53,479 bases of DNA from Nemertoderma westbladi. Its lineage: Eukaryota > Xenacoelomorpha > Nemertodermatida > Nemertodermatidae. The position numbers and the translations under genes are program-made. The stretch covers positions 1 through 53,479 of the forward strand of contig JAUCBJ010006358.1 of assembly GCA_032718475.1 (NCBI GenBank), written 5' to 3'. Shown in pieces: positions 34,800 to 46,383 of the stretch (the stretch's first letter is position 1; every line of letters starts with the position of its first letter). A model generated the notes under the pieces. That model saw only the letters and a program-made list of their open reading frames with translations, was not told where the DNA came from and did no database searches.

Positions 34800-35507
34800 A
34801 TGAAAAAGTTGAGAGTGATCCGATCATGATCTTGACCATGATCAGCAAAGATCAGTTTTGATCAGCAATCGGACACTCAAGGCTTGCTCCAATCGAAAAA
34901 CTTAACATTACAAAAAGATTCAGCGACCCCACATTAGTCATGATTCCCGTTAAAAGATTTAAAAAAAAGTGAATTCTTCCCGGTCAAAACGCAAGATCAT
35001 GATCGCGCAAAGATCGGACTTCGTAAAATCGTAACTAAGCATTTTGGATATAAACAATTACTGTAGGAAACGTTCAGAACACCGCCCTGAGTCGATTAAA
35101 AAAAAAATTGGCCCGATCGGACAGCCGGTTCTCGAGATCTGATACCTGATCATTAAAGATGATATTTTTCGGTTTTTTCAAATTTTCTCGAAAACTTTGT
35201 TTGAGACCCCCGATTTTTTTTTTACGAATCGACTTCTATGATGAAGGGGCAACTTTTGAACATTTCGAAATTTTCAAAAAGCGATTTGATCAGGCCGCGA
35301 TCAGAAAAGATCGTGTTTTCGGTTTTATTTTGAAGACCAAGTCCTGGGAGTTCACCGTATGGAAAAACTTAACATCACAAAAAGATTCCTCGCCCTCGAA
35401 TTATGGGGGGTAGCCAAAATTTGGGCATAAAAAAGTTCAAGTCTAGTGGGTCAAAACTCAAGATCATGATCGCGAAAAGATCAGTATATTTAAAATCGAA
35501 TCTAAGC
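34800..35507. repeat. Tandem repeat of about 465 bp, left of the BEL-B insertion
   Basis: AAGCATTTTGG at 35037 recurs after 467 bp, at the BEL-B insertion point (35504). Beyond the element the repeat resumes at 47629. Shared blocks include GTTTGAGACCCCCGATTTTT, GGGGCAACTTTTGA, AAAAAGCGATTTGATCAGG and TCATGATCGCG. A partial copy extends left to about 34800. The units are rich in GATC and TGATCATGATCA-like palindromes. Confidence 0.8.
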
Positions 35508-36751
35508 TGTTCGCGCTTTCAGACCTTTGGCAGTTTAACCCGCCAAATTAGAATGTCTTCTAGATAATAAATCACTTTTAGTCTATGACAAGTATTTAAT
35601 TCACTACACTAGTCGAAACCAATCTGTGCGCGATCATTCACCCGCTGGATATTCCCGGGAGATTGGGTTCGACGGTTTAATTTTATTGCTATGTAAGCCT
35701 AATGTATTATTCGACTGACAGTATTATATAATCTCTGACAATATTATTCACCTTCGGGGAATATTAACAGTTCCTTTAGGACGTGGCACTTTATCTATAT
35801 AAACAGAGTTATGACTTAAACTACTCACAACGACATGGCTTAATTATAATTCACATATATGGCGCATTCTTTAGGAATGCTTCTTTAACAGACTCACTCA
35901 TACACAATGCTGCACAATACTGCACACTAATCTGCCAATCTTCACTGATTTTAGTCACATATAAAAGGAACACAGACTGACTCATGTAGGGTCTATCAAA
36001 TAACATTAGATTCACTTCAAACCACTTTAACATAAGTCACAATCGTTTATCTGTAACCCTTCTCTCTTACCTTCGGTATATCAAGAATATTGGGTTTCGG
36101 GGTTATTTATCGTTATTCCAAATATAATTATTCATCAACCATATTATGAAGAACTGACGGTAAATAGCAGTATAAAACAACAATGAAAACACTGATTGTT
36201 ATGAGTTTGCAATGTTTCAGCAGTCAGCATGTATGATCAGTCAGCAGTATGCCGGTCCGCAGTAGTCGTTAGTTAAAGGATATATGCCCTTTATAATTAA
36301 ACCTACTAGTGTAAGACTAAAAACAGTAAAGCACAAAAATACTTCCAAGCCGTTCTTTCTTTGGCTCAGGACTGAATGTAAACACTGCACATAGGCATTG
36401 CGTCATTTCTCGGAAATTTTCTGTACAAGGAGCCACAAAAACGCTCTAATTGGCTGACTGAACTGAGAGACGCCGTAGAACAAAGGAAATCAACACGTAT
36501 GAATGTCAGCTGTTAACCGTAGTCATAGTAACTACTGTTCAAGAGTAGCTATCACCCTTTTGCGTCACGAATTGCCATAGAATCATAAAATATGCCTTTC
36601 ACAGTACACATACGGAGGAAATAGGTCTTAGATCCTCTAAAAACACCGATACAGCAATAATACGGTCTCTTACACTTATTAAATCAGCTACAGAGTATTT
36701 TAATGTAAAAGATAATAAAAATAACGGGGCAATTCAGCAAAGGCTTTTACA
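35508..36751 (-). repeat. BEL-B 3' LTR
   Basis: 1244 bp with TG...CA ends, preceded on the plus strand by TAAGC. Near-identical to 46384-47627. The noticed differences are CTTAAAC/CTCAAAC, CAACGACATG/CAACAACATG and ATCAGCTA/ATCAACTA. Confidence 0.95.
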
Positions 36752-39700
36752 CCGCTCCCAGAAAATGGGATTTTCAGTCTATAAAATATAAAAATCACAG
36801 TTTCTAAAACATAAAGATACTCTAAACAGTTAGTCTTTCTTACGCAGACGGCGTTTACGCAGTTTTTTGAGGCTAGCAAGAGTCTTTTTCTCTTTGGGGG
36901 AGCCACTTTACTAGGAGGGCCATAACTCCTGGGTGAAGGGTGCAATATGATTGCATCAGAAGGTGTAGGATTGTGGTCGAGGTATCTGCCGTTTCGATAT
37001 GCTTCTCCTCGAGCTGATTTTCCTCCGCTCGTAGCTGGATACGTTCATCCAAAAACTCTCGCAGAGAATAGGATCGTCCAAGTTCGATAACTTCTTAGAG
37101 ATTCTGGATTTCCCAATCGAATTGAGATAAGGCCAATTCGTTTATCGATTGGACTCACTGTTATAACTTACGTTTATCTGAACAAACGCAGGTTTCCTTT
37201 TTGATCTTTATAAAATAGCGTTTAACTCGTTTCGTACAACGCTCTCCTTCACCTTGATGAGGGGTTGTATCGCGTTAAACGTGGACGACCATACGGTTGG
37301 ATAGTGATATTAGGTGTCCGCGTCACAATCCGGCTAGGTAAGATGGGCGGCTAGCTAGAAATCACTGTCGGAGTGTTACCGATTAATTGTTAGGGTAGCA
37401 CTAGATCTTTGAACAGTGAATACAGTCCGCGAGGATCCGCGACACCACCAAGATCGCAGGTCTGAGGTCCAACTAAGGAATGAGGAGGTTTGACCGAGTA
37501 TTCCGGGACTCTGATCGTAGGTTTACTCCAGGATCATTCGAGCCGAGTGAGCATAGGTGATACGTCAACAAGTTTCGGTTTACGTGGATGTTTATGTCTT
37601 TCCGTTTATTAGTTGGGTCTAGGGCATTTATCGTAATAATACCAAAGACGCACGTCTGGTAGGGTAAACGCGGGTGATATTTATTTGTTGTTACAATGCT
37701 TCTATCAAGAATTCCAAATATACGTTGGAGTTACCGCGTCCATTTGTTTCTTAAGTGTCTTTTCTTTCGAGTCGATTTCGAATAGAATTTTCGCATTCGA
37801 ATTTCCGTTTATGGTTCCGACTCCGCTGGGCAGGATATATAGTCGACATAGTCCGTATTGTGTAAATCGATAGGATGACCAGTAGTTAAGAAGCCCATAT
37901 ACATACCATTACGCCGCGTATATCGAGCAGCGAATTTTCTATAGTCCAACTCGCGCGAGCTGCTCTTGGGACATTGGCGGTTCGATATAACGACCATCGT
38001 CCTCCGCAGCAGTTGGACTAACGTCGCCGCGTATTAAGCTATCAACAAACGCTTGTAAAAGTAGAGTATATCGCTCCCCGATACCAAGACCATCTTCTAT
38101 CAACTCCGTCATATCTGCTATATATGGGTTTATCCATATTATAATGAGTTTATATTTAGGCGAGCGGGCGTCGCTGCCTACCCCAATCAACCCCGGACAG
38201 TACGAGATCCTCAGCGCCGATGTGTCGTCGCCGCTGTACTTTCGCCAACGACGTAGCCGCACAACGACAACGACAACCGGCACAAGTCACTCAACTGTCC
38301 GTCCCAAAGGCTTAGATGTACTTCAGGTTTCCTTGGAGAGTTAGGTTACTTTTACGATTGCGACTAGCTACTGTAAACACACCTTAGCAGTAACATTCAC
38401 CTATAAACTCACAAATACCACACACACAACTTGTCACAAATTACACACACTCGGGTCACTTGTCCGTTAGTCAATGCCTTCCAGAATGTCACTGTATTAT
38501 TATGTATCCTTGGATACTAGTAGTGCGCTATTTATTCCCAATGCTATTCAATGGGACAAGCTTTCTATTGTTCTTTTAACTCAATTTTAATTCTAGCGTG
38601 GTTGTTGCTATGGTGACATTATGCAAAGCTAGCGGTAGAATTAGGATAGTTCCAATGCATACAGATCTGGGATGTTATTTAATAGTATTCTTTAATAGTC
38701 AATGTTCTGTTTTATACATGACTTTATGAATTTTATCGGCTATTGACTATGTTTGGGAGACTTTCACACTCTCATACGCATGATAAGATAAATCTCCGCT
38801 CCCTTGATCTATTAATTAATGGAATTTTGGGAACTTTATAAATTGCGTAAAAATGGCAATTTATTAAATTCATTAAAAGGCATGAATTTAAATTTATTCC
38901 CTGAAATTTTATTATTTGATAATTAAATGGACATATTTTGATTCTAGAACATGTCTAGGGACACAAGATCCTTAATTCTATGACAATTGTCTTTTTTAAG
39001 AATATCGGTAAATGCTACGATATCTTAATTGACTAGAATTGTTGAAGGATCTGAATTTTACAGATTTTGACTTATTTGATTTGTAAATATTAACTAATTA
39101 ATATTTGAGATGGGCACCGATTTATTCCAGAACTTGTCTGGGGACGTTAACCACTGATTCTATAATTTGTCTTTCAAGTATATCGGTGGGTGCCACGATA
39201 TCTTAATCGACTAGAATTACAGATGGTCAAAGGGTTTAACAGATTTATTTTGCGTTATACGCTACTGTTAAAGGGACATCACGCTACTATATGTATTATT
39301 TAATATACGGTATGAGAGCAATATCGCACGAAGCAATGTCAGTGTGAAGAGGCAAGTCGTTTCCAAGGTCTACCCAGAGCTTGGTTTAGCCGAGACACGA
39401 GGATCTGAACTTTGCATTCCTAATACTCTGCCTACCAATAATACTTAAATATAGTAGTGGCTTTATTGTACTTTAATAAGTACGGACATTTCATCTTACT
39501 GTAGTCACGTATTTATAATATGATACGGACAGTAAGGAAAGAGGAAAAGAATTATTTCTTGCCGTCGCATTAAATATAATATATACGTAATTAAGTAATA
39601 AACGCGAATATATATTGCACTAATCTACTAAATAATCGCTAAAATAACATTCTACTGAATAAAATTAAAGAAAACGATTATAATAAAATTACATAGTAAT

Positions 39701-39768
39701 ACATACATAAATATAAAAATAATAAAATAATATAAAATAATAGAGTCACACACCCACTCCATATGTTG
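36752..39768 (-). other. BEL-B 3' region of about 3 kb, no pol, contents unassigned
   Basis: Between the end of the Gag-protease frame and the 3' LTR lie several short minus-strand frames (36700-36945, 37809-37997, 37939-38283) and a diverged tandem duplication. ATTC(T/C)AGAAC(A/T)TGTCT(A/G)GGGAC occurs at 38941 and again at 39124, 183 bp apart. None matches env, integrase or another domain I recognise. It could be captured host DNA, a decayed env, or a nested element. Confidence 0.5.
37939..38283 (-). CDS. Hypothetical 114-residue frame in the BEL-B 3' region
   Basis: An open frame from ATG 38283 to a stop at 37939. It begins with a Val-rich stretch and then basic residues, followed by LIIIWINPYIADMTELIEDG and an acidic segment (AAEDDGRYIEPPMSQEQ). 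It has no recognised domain, no signal peptide and no neighbours that suggest a function. An overlapping frame (37809-37997) could continue it after a frame change. Whether it is a real gene is doubtful; it may be a remnant of a larger 3' reading frame. Confidence 0.2.
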   Translation of the reverse strand: MPVVVVVVRLRRWRKYSGDDTSALRISYCPGLIGVGSDARSPKYKLIIIWINPYIADMTELIEDGLGIGERYTLLLQAFVDSLIRGDVSPTAAEDDGRYIEPPMSQEQLARVGL

Positions 39769-42700
39769 TTACGTTATGGAGTCCCTAGATGTTTGAAGGA
39801 TTAGGGAGGTGGTCGTGGGAAGAGAATCTTGCCTTCCACAGTTTCCGGAGAGTCCTCCATTCCCTTCCGATAAACACAAACGACCGACTGGGTGATTGAG
39901 TCGCTGCATCCTGAATACAATTCCAGGTTTCCTCTTCGTCCTGGAATAGTGACGATAGAAACATCGCTCAAAGTATATGACGGCGTCACAAAGCCGATTC
40001 CAGGAGCTATAGTGGTCCGTCGCTCTCTGCAGGAGAGGTGAGAGTCCCTGCGAGACGTCTGATGTTCCAGAGCTCCAATCGCTCTCTCTGATCTTCATGA
40101 AGGATCCACTCGCGGAGGGGAGGCCCAGATCCACGGCGTCGTCCCTGGCAACATGTAATACCGACAGATCTATCCCGGGTTCAAATAACTCCGATCCACC
40201 CGTCCGGGTTTCAGGTTCGACTTTCTCCGCTCCCTTGGCTGGTCTAATCTCAGTCGGAGTAAGATGGGGAGGCCATTCATTCTCCTTACTCAGGAAGTCG
40301 GGTTCACCTAACCGGTCTATAGTATCTGTCAGTTCTTGAGGAGTTGCTCCTCTGGAAGCGATGTCCGTTGGATTAAACTTCTTGGGGCAATATCTCCATT
40401 GATCTACATTGGAGCTAAGATTGTCATTATCTGAGGAGTGTGGTGTTCCCTCAGTTGGGTCGTCTCCCTCACTAGTATCATCTTCCCATTCACTCACCTG
40501 GCAGACGCGATCTTGAAGCAGTCTTTCCCTGAGCGTTCTACGGGAAGGTCCAGTAAGGTACCAACCTACTCTAGTTCTTACCGCATAGGTCTGTAGTGGC
40601 TGCGGTTGAGCAGGCCGTTTCTCTAATGTCTCCAGCGCCTCATGCGCGTTTTGGCCGATGAGTATTTGCACTCCAGGATAATCAGTCTGGAATCGAGGTA
40701 TGTTAAGATGTTGGATGCTCTCATCCTCGTCCCAATTATAAAGGTCTGCTTGAGTAGTAGCGAAGTTCTTTATAGCCACCATTTTCACTGACCTGATGCT
40801 ATGTTCTCCTAGTTCGTCCTGGGGGGTGGACAACGCGCCTATATAATAGTCGGCAGCTACAGTTGAATTCCAAACCTGCATGATCCCTGACATGTTTAGC
40901 TTGGTTCGGAACTTGGGTTGTCCAGCAAAGATGACTTCGGCTAGTTCCCTATCGATGAATGTTCCTGTGCTACCGGAGTCCAGGAGGGCGTTCACTATAT
41001 AGCTCTTCTGAGGTCCGTGGACCCGTAACTGGACTACATGAAATTCTCGGATTCCTATATTGGAAGTTGGCGCTTTCCAAGATGGTTGTTGATCGGAAGT
41101 AGTTAAGGTAAGGTCGCTGTCTGTGTCTTTCTCATACACGAGTGCTCGATACACTGCGGTGGTGTTTATTAGGTAACAGGATTCGTTTTGGTCGGAGAAC
41201 TCGTCCGTATAGAATCCTTCCATCTCAGATTGATCAGTGTCGTTCACATCACTGAATTGGACATGTAGTTCGGACTCACTTACCTGACTCGGGCTGTTTC
41301 GTTCGAATTCCGTGTGCAACAAGATATGATGTTTTGCGCCGCACTTTGCACACCTTGCGTCGGAGTTACAGGTTCGCCGTTGGTGTCCTCGTCTGAGGCA
41401 ATTATAACACAACCGCTTATCCCACATGACTTCACGTCTATCCTTTAGTGATTTCCTCAGGAATTTATCACACGCATTTAAACGGTGGGGCCCGTCGCAC
41501 AGCACACATTTCGGCTTGATGTTACTTACTTTAACCTGTGCTATGTGGTGCACACTTGTTCTTTCCTCGGGCTTTCTCACCTGAATTCCTTTAGGAGACG
41601 TAGGAGGGGTTTTTTGTACCGGTTCCCTTCTGTCATTGGGTCGAGACTTGGATTTACTTACCTGTTCTTTAGGCATTTTATTCACGTAATAAGATCTATC
41701 CGGGTCCTTCCCGCTATCTTCTCCTTGAGAAGTCTGGCTTTCGCCGTCATCGGTATAACATACTGGTGTTATTTTTCTCCTAGAGACGGGTTTTTCACTT
41801 ACCTTGTTTTCCGGTGTTTTCTCCCTAGACAGTTTCAGGAGCTGTAATTTCACTTCTCCATCTAGGAATGACATGAGATCAGCCATGGTAGGGTCTCGCC
41901 GTTGTTGTTCCATCATATATAACACTTTCTTATCCCAGCGTGTGCCTACTCCACCTTTAGGTAAAGTAGAAGCCACTGCTCTAATAACCATAGTGTTCTG
42001 ATACTCGTGAGACTTACCTAGCCAGTCTAATTGTCTGCAGATCTCCTGGATCTCATCGGAAAACTCGATAATTCCGCTACTAATAAACTTTCGGGGCGCT
42101 ACTAACTTGGCATACAAGTACCCAGCGATATTATTCCTATTACCATACCTGATGTTTAGTGTATCCCAAACTTGTCTTAATCCGTCTGGATGTCCAATAA
42201 ACTTTAACGCCATTAACTTGGGAGATCCTTCCAAGCACTCGATGAGGTATCTAAGTTTTTCTCCATTAGATAGTACAGAGTTCTGTATGTTATCTTTGTA
42301 ATATTCATTAAAAGGTAACCATTTCATCTCATCTCCATTGAACTTGACGATCTCTCCAACCTTTACCGCTTGCCGGGCTTCGGTTCTAGCCATTTGACGC
42401 GTAAAACTTTCTTGGGCCATCGTGCTATTTAATATCGAGTTATCGGTATATAAATTTCTCGGATTATGATCAGTTCTATAGGGAATATCATTATCAACAG
42501 GTCTATAATTACCCTTAATAGGGTTCACTATAGGAGTTTCTACTTCGCTAGCAGTATAGATGCGTGTAGGCTCCACACCTTCCGCATGAGATACTTCAGA
42601 CCTAACGGGTTGACACATTGTTACAGAGGTTGGTGGTATACCCTTTTTTAAGTTTACTAATTTATCGCGTTCTAACGCGATACTTTGCTGCACTTCTTGC

Positions 42701-44211
42701 AACTCTAACCTGCTTTCCCTCACCGTTCCTTTTAAATGTTGGACAGTCCCTTCCAACTCTCGGACCTGTTGGGAGGAGCGTATCCGATTCTCCTTCATCT
42801 CTCCGAGGAGAATATCCATCCCCCGCCGTCTCTCGTCTACCCAATCAACCGCCGAAACGGGATCCGCCAACGTCGTAGCGGGCAGACAAGGGACAACGGG
42901 CGACAAATTCGGAATATTTCGCTCGGGGTCCAGGACCTGAACTGTCTCTCGGGCAGTTCTACGGGGCACAGGTAGCTTAGTGCTATGTAGAGGGAATTTA
43001 TAGGTAGCTTCAGGGAGCACAGGTGTATCTATTACCGTAGGGGTGATTTCAAGAACAGGCCTACTTATTTCAGGCTCATCTACTATAGTAGGGAGTCTTT
43101 CTATTTTAATTATTTGGTCTGTGGGCTCTGTACTACCTAAGTTGGTGTTATTTAGCTGCCTTCTAACAGCTGGAGGCAAATCAGGCAATTTCTGACGGTG
43201 GAATGTTCTTTTACGTCTACTTAGACGAGATCTATTTCCCTTGCCTTCAGTATCGGTGGTATCGCCTTCCTCAGATGATGTATATCCCTGTCTTTTGGGA
43301 GTAGATCGATTCATCATCTGCATATTACTAGCTGCTAACTGTTTATTTATGCAGTCTTGATTCTCCTGAATGTTTTCCAATTCTAATTGGGTGATTTCGT
43401 CAGCCGCTTTCCTTTCTGCTTCTGCCACTTTTGTCTCTGCCGCTGCCTCTGCCGCTGCCTCTGCCGCTGCCTCTGCCGCTTTTGCCTTGGCCGCTGCCGC
43501 CTTTCTTTCTGCTTCTGCAACTACTACTGCTGCTTTCTTTCTGTCTTCTATACGTTTTTTCTTTACTTGTTCTTCTTGGTCTCTAGCGATGCGGAGTTGT
43601 TCATCGAATTTAGCTTGGTTCGCCGCTAACATTTCCGCATCGATTGCGTCCAGCACAAGCTTGGTTCCTTCACTATTAGGGCTAAGCCCCTCCAGCCTTC
43701 TCCTCAACTCTTCATCTCCTACAAAGCGTTGATAGTCTGACAGATAGATGTCAATAGCATCCCTCTTATGCGGTTTCTCTGCTGTCACTTCGCTTTCTTC
43801 TTGAGAAGAAGTGGCGTCGGTTGATTCTCCATAGGTTGGCCGCTCATCATAAACCTTATCCACCATCTTCGCTCCGCGTTCGGGCGTCCGATCATCAGTA
43901 TCCGAACTACTGGAGCTATCGGGCCGCTGAAAACTAAGTTCTTGGCTCGCGGGTTGTTGCTGTTCCGCTGCTTCTTGGTCCCGCTTGACCTGAGCTCGAG
44001 TGCCTATGATAGACCTACGATGTTGGACCAGTCTAGGGTCTGAGATTACTACAGTAGGGATGGCCTTTCTTACAGCAGGAGGTGACTTAGACTTGGATCT
44101 AGGATGTTCTATACTTGGATCTGGGTCACTGATCTTTTTAAGACACTTTCTGACAGTCATTCTAACACTATCTAGGAGACTATCCGACAGTGATTGGGTT
44201 GTGTCAGACAT
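39769..44211 (-). CDS. BEL-B Gag-protease polyprotein with internal deletions (1480 residues)
   Basis: The start ATG (44209-44211) gives MSDTTQSLSD. The parts are an acidic/Gln-rich N-terminus, an Ala/Lys/Glu-rich coiled coil (about residues 200-290), DUF1759-type Gag (about 590-800), a CCHC knuckle CYNCLRRGHQRRTC at 935-948 and protease LLDSGSTGTF with Asp1078. Compared with BEL-A, about 170 codons are missing near the N-terminus. At about residue 1267 (near 40410) the frame jumps from just after the protease to just after RNase H (VDQWRYCPKKFNPTDIASRG), so RT and RNase H are gone. A second junction near 39940 (after HYSRTK) removes integrase. The frame stays open across all junctions. This looks like a trans-mobilised deletion derivative that still makes Gag and protease. 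Confidence 0.88.
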   Translation of the reverse strand: MSDTTQSLSDSLLDSVRMTVRKCLKKISDPDPSIEHPRSKSKSPPAVRKAIPTVVISDPRLVQHRRSIIGTRAQVKRDQEAAEQQQPASQELSFQRPDSSSSSDTDDRTPERGAKMVDKVYDERPTYGESTDATSSQEESEVTAEKPHKRDAIDIYLSDYQRFVGDEELRRRLEGLSPNSEGTKLVLDAIDAEMLAANQAKFDEQLRIARDQEEQVKKKRIEDRKKAAVVVAEAERKAAAAKAKAAEAAAEAAAEAAAETKVAEAERKAADEITQLELENIQENQDCINKQLAASNMQMMNRSTPKRQGYTSSEEGDTTDTEGKGNRSRLSRRKRTFHRQKLPDLPPAVRRQLNNTNLGSTEPTDQIIKIERLPTIVDEPEISRPVLEITPTVIDTPVLPEATYKFPLHSTKLPVPRRTARETVQVLDPERNIPNLSPVVPCLPATTLADPVSAVDWVDERRRGMDILLGEMKENRIRSSQQVRELEGTVQHLKGTVRESRLELQEVQQSIALERDKLVNLKKGIPPTSVTMCQPVRSEVSHAEGVEPTRIYTASEVETPIVNPIKGNYRPVDNDIPYRTDHNPRNLYTDNSILNSTMAQESFTRQMARTEARQAVKVGEIVKFNGDEMKWLPFNEYYKDNIQNSVLSNGEKLRYLIECLEGSPKLMALKFIGHPDGLRQVWDTLNIRYGNRNNIAGYLYAKLVAPRKFISSGIIEFSDEIQEICRQLDWLGKSHEYQNTMVIRAVASTLPKGGVGTRWDKKVLYMMEQQRRDPTMADLMSFLDGEVKLQLLKLSREKTPENKVSEKPVSRRKITPVCYTDDGESQTSQGEDSGKDPDRSYYVNKMPKEQVSKSKSRPNDRREPVQKTPPTSPKGIQVRKPEERTSVHHIAQVKVSNIKPKCVLCDGPHRLNACDKFLRKSLKDRREVMWDKRLCYNCLRRGHQRRTCNSDARCAKCGAKHHILLHTEFERNSPSQVSESELHVQFSDVNDTDQSEMEGFYTDEFSDQNESCYLINTTAVYRALVYEKDTDSDLTLTTSDQQPSWKAPTSNIGIREFHVVQLRVHGPQKSYIVNALLDSGSTGTFIDRELAEVIFAGQPKFRTKLNMSGIMQVWNSTVAADYYIGALSTPQDELGEHSIRSVKMVAIKNFATTQADLYNWDEDESIQHLNIPRFQTDYPGVQILIGQNAHEALETLEKRPAQPQPLQTYAVRTRVGWYLTGPSRRTLRERLLQDRVCQVSEWEDDTSEGDDPTEGTPHSSDNDNLSSNVDQWRYCPKKFNPTDIASRGATPQELTDTIDRLGEPDFLSKENEWPPHLTPTEIRPAKGAEKVEPETRTGGSELFEPGIDLSVLHVARDDAVDLGLPSASGSFMKIRESDWSSGTSDVSQGLSPLLQRATDHYSSWNRLCDAVIYFERCFYRHYSRTKRKPGIVFRMQRLNHPVGRLCLSEGNGGLSGNCGRQDSLPTTTSLILQTSRDSIT

Positions 44212-46383
44212 GTTTGATTGTACAGTTGGATGCCTACTGCTATATTACAGTCTAAGCAAGTCTAGTAATTCAGTATTAACTGCTAGCCTAGTAATTAATT
44301 ACCGATACTGCTACTCAGTGTAGCGTGATATATATATAATATATTAAAATACCGGTATGCTTATAGTATATATAAGTATTATTACAGACTAGGTTTATCT
44401 CAGAATACCGGTATAATTTTAGCACAAATATATATAAATATATAATAGGCCTATCGGGAATACCGGTATACAGCTTACAATTTGTAGTATATATAATTCT
44501 GGACTAGAATTAATTACAAGTACCGGTATAATTTCAGCCTAAATTTACAGAAATAAAGATAATAGGCCTATCGTAAATACCGGTATATCAATTATTTTAA
44601 ATAATTGAATTTCTGAACTTTAGGGTTACTTTGTTACTTTACTTACTTTATTACCGTTATTTGAACAGTAGTCCAACTGATATTGAGACCTAATGGTTAT
44701 ATGGTAGGTCTACTATTTATAAATCGTTAGATTTGATTTATAATATATATATACCCGTTTTAATGGGCTTTGTCAATATTTGAAATAAATGTTATTATTT
44801 CTGGGGAGTAATCACTACACAAAGCGGTGCGCTTTCAGTGAAGTGTTACTTATAGGACACTAAAACAAATAATTCTAATTTACCTAAGTTACTTAATACT
44901 ACAAATTACGTACAATTCGGGTTGAGATTACAATCTCTAAATAAACACAAAAATTTACAAAAACACAAATACGAATTTTTAGGGTATTTTTACAAGAAGT
45001 CTACAAACCAGCCTAACAAAGGGTTAGAAACTGGTTATTACAACGGACAGGGTACTACGGTATTTGGAAATAATAAGTAGTAGTGAATACACTGCGTTGT
45101 CTAGATAGGAAAATACCACCGCCTGACGACCTATAGCCGTATCGCTATAGGTTCTACGTTATGTATCACGGAGTGTTCCTACCTAGAAGTTAATAGAGCT
45201 AATCGAATGTGCCTATCAACCACTTTACAACACAAATATAATGTCTACAATAATTACTTCGGAAAGTACTGTACACTAAACCCTAAATTAGGTACGAGTA
45301 CTTATATAACAGACAATCAGTAGTTAAATATACTTGAACAGCTAAAAGAACCACGGCATCTGCTGGAGTGACCGATGCACAAAATCACCAGTCTTTACCT
45401 ACGCCGAGCAGCCCGTGTAGTACCGGGTTAATTTAACTATAGCGGTATGTATAACAAACACAATTACTGTAGGAACAAACTTGGGGAATGAATGTTGCGG
45501 ATAATCGCATAAACTCTGAACAATAAATATTACGCTACGCGTACAAACTACTCAAACAAAATACAGACCGAACACTGACAGACTACTATCAAGCCTAAAC
45601 AAACTACGGTATATGCAGACTCCGAAATGATTAGGGAGTATGCGCTCTAACCCAGTAGTGCGACTTATTCTTTAGTTGGGGGATTACCTTACAGCGTTCG
45701 CTGCCCCTACTGCCTAATCGTACTTAATCGGACAGATGATCTACACACGCGGCAATCCGTTCAGACCTAATAACAGCCAGACAACTATCCAGCCTACAAA
45801 TTATCTAAATAAAATTATACGCTACCCGTACAGACTTACACAAACAAAGTACAGACTAAACGATGGCAGACCACTCTCAAGCCTAAATAAACCACAGGAC
45901 ATGCAGACTCCGAAATGATTAGGGAGTATGCGCTCTAACCCAGTAGTGCGACTTATTCTTTAGTTGGGGGATTACCTTACAGCGTTCGCTGCCCCTACTG
46001 CCTAATCGTACTTAATCGGACAGGTGATCTACACACACTGCAATTCGTTCGGACTTAACAGCAATCAGACAACAGCTCAGCCTACAAATCGTCTGTACTA
46101 TCTGATCAGGCTTACACGCCTTCTGTTCAATACTGGCCTACAAATAAATAAAACTTGACAGAAATAAGTAAACCATATAAAGGTATAAGGGGTGATCAAT
46201 CCCTAATCCCTTAACAGCCTACCGGTATACAACAATCAAATCGAATAATACTAGTGTACTTATACGGCAGTACCGGTTCTAGCGGTTGGGCCTACTGACC
46301 TACAGGTGTACCGTTCAGGTTTACCGGTTGACCGGTACTTTCAACTTTATTGCTTACTGCAACAAAGAAGCCATATCCTTTAA
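44212..46383 (-). other. BEL-B untranslated leader with repeats
   Basis: It parallels the BEL-A leader: an ACCGGTAT repeat zone (44350-44590), the 288-bp tandem duplication (CGAAATGATTAGGGAGTATG at about 45622 and 45910) and one full 38-bp AGTACCGGTT unit (46269). No gene is supported. No convincing tRNA primer site was found directly after the LTR. Confidence 0.7.

Noticed and set aside
46360-46383. tRNA primer binding site next to the BEL-B LTR
   Set aside because: No TGG-starting match directly follows the LTR on the minus strand; the nearest ATGGCTTC is offset, and I could not tie it to a tRNA.
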